DNA from: an uncultured Bacillota bacterium
Lineage (GTDB): Bacteria; Bacillota; Clostridia; Oscillospirales; Oscillospiraceae
NCBI GenBank assembly: GCA_947645675.1
Contig: CANSDP010000015.1
Location: 1-48,094, forward strand
Length of the DNA stretch: 48,094 nucleotides
Direction: 5' to 3'
Positions 47,419 through 48,094 of the stretch are shown piece after piece. A program made the position numbers and the translations under genes. The stretch's first letter is position 1. Every line of letters begins with the position of its first letter. Under the pieces are notes generated by a model, which made no database searches, was not told where the DNA came from, and saw nothing but the letters and a program-made list of their open reading frames with translations.

Positions 47419-48094
47419 TGAAACGTCGCAGAACAGGCGGAATGTTCGCCACTATTATCTTCTCCTTTGTATCCATCCTCTATCTGGCCCCTCTGTTCAT
47501 CGTGCTCATCAACTCCTTTAAGAAAAAGGCCTTCATCAATCTGGAGCCCTTCAAGCTGCCCACCGAGAAGAACTTCATCGGCATGGAGAATTTTACCACC
47601 GCCATTGAAAACTACGACTTCCTCATGTCCGTGGTGTGGACCGTGGTCATGACGGTGGGCTCGGTGCTGGTCATTCTGATCTGTACCTCCATGTTCGCCT
47701 GGTTTATCACCCGGGTGAACAACCGGGCCACCAAGCTTTTGTATCTGCTGTGCGTGTTTTCCATGGTGGTCCCCTTCCAGATGGTCATGTTCACCCTGTC
47801 TCTGGTCACCGACCGGCTGAGGCTGGGCACCCCCTGGGGCCTTATCATCATCTATCTGGGCTTCGGCGCGGGGCTGGCGGTGTTTATGTTCTGCGGCTTT
47901 GTCAAGTCCATCCCCGTGGAGATTGAGGAGGCCGCCATGATCGACGGCTGCACCCCCCTGCGCACCTTCTTCTCCGTGGTCCTGCCCATCATGAAGCCCA
48001 CCTATATCTCCGTGGGCATTCTGGAGACCATGTGGATCTGGAACGACTTCCTCCTCCCCTACCTGACCCTGGACCTGAACAAGTTCAGCACCAT
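47418..48094 (+). CDS. Sugar ABC transporter permease (MalG type), 3' partial
   Basis: The start is ATG 47418, overlapping the upstream stop, with AAGGAGGTG about eight bases before. The 225 visible residues show a basic start (MKRRRTGGMF), at least five membrane helices and the EAA loop IPVEIEEAAMIDGCTPLRTF near residue 165. The frame runs open to the window edge; about 50 residues with the last helix are missing. It pairs with the preceding permease as the second membrane subunit. Confidence 0.92.
   Translation, partial: MKRRRTGGMFATIIFSFVSILYLAPLFIVLINSFKKKAFINLEPFKLPTEKNFIGMENFTTAIENYDFLMSVVWTVVMTVGSVLVILICTSMFAWFITRVNNRATKLLYLLCVFSMVVPFQMVMFTLSLVTDRLRLGTPWGLIIIYLGFGAGLAVFMFCGFVKSIPVEIEEAAMIDGCTPLRTFFSVVLPIMKPTYISVGILETMWIWNDFLLPYLTLDLNKFST

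Noticed and set aside
1-48094. CRISPR array, tRNA or rRNA genes, prophage or transposase genes
   Set aside because: No regularly spaced direct repeats, cloverleaf-like segments, rRNA-like stretches, or transposase/integrase motifs were found by reading. A computed scan could still find a degenerate remnant.

Overview
The window is one contiguous piece of a GC-rich chromosome from a low-GC-ancestry Firmicute. It most resembles a gut Oscillospiraceae/Oscillospirales member (Flavonifractor, Lawsonibacter or Intestinimonas type). The placement is an inference. It rests on AGGAGG ribosome sites, an Ile T-box leader, LexA boxes of the Bacillus/Clostridium type, DUF4179-type and EFR1-type proteins, a clostridial acetyl-CoA acetyltransferase, and palindromic intergenic repeats. 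No rRNA, tRNA, CRISPR array, prophage or intact insertion sequence was found.

Layout. 1-743 is the tail of a mannitol-type PTS permease (end of IIB plus IIA). 802-6028 holds two mirror-image exporter modules transcribed divergently. Each is a YtrA-like GntR repressor, an ABC ATPase and an ABC permease, and the two share operator half-sites. 6030-6775 carries a dispersed repeat and a pair of 51-codon genes that are too small for most gene finders. 6809-9773 is rpsO-pnp. 9871-16222 (minus strand) holds thiolase, signal peptidase I and a ymdB-yhaO-yhaN-like operon. From 16323 a promoter and an Ile T-box drive three genes of unknown role and then ileS, with an EFR1-type flavodoxin/ferredoxin protein behind. 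22444-24005 is an ECF sigma factor and its membrane partner. 24316-28157 contains a DUF6882-like gene, an alanine-racemase-fold protein that lacks the PLP lysine, and typA. 28322-32504 has an SOS-type promoter with a small tail-anchored protein, a LysM/G5/M23 peptidase and an LtaS-like enzyme.

32590-33922 is an accessory patch. It has hairpin repeats, a divergent ribbon-helix-helix/XRE pair around a perfect palindrome, and a duplicated small-peptide block. 33922-38044 (minus strand) is a cystathionine synthase/lyase-type gene, then dapF-murE-tadA. 38228-40287 holds an AraC regulator, a second small regulator pair and an HD hydrolase. 40472-43585 is a glmU-like gene with only the acetyltransferase half, then prs, pth and a D-lyxose-isomerase-like gene. 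43616-44845 is an unknown 409-residue protein. 44939-48094 is a LacI-operator-controlled CUT1 sugar ABC importer that runs off the end.

How the genes work together. Envelope and peptidoglycan functions recur: MurE with a DNPR (meso-DAP) motif beside DapF, a GlmU acetyltransferase half, M23, LtaS, LepB and a racemase-like protein. The parts that look least described are: (i) the Ile-T-box operon that puts three unknown genes ahead of ileS; (ii) the SOS-box tail-anchored protein, a candidate division inhibitor; (iii) the racemase pseudoenzyme; (iv) the two dispersed repeats whose core is inverted between identical flanks; (v) three small divergent regulator pairs with palindromic operators; (vi) the half-length GlmU in the glmU-prs-pth position.
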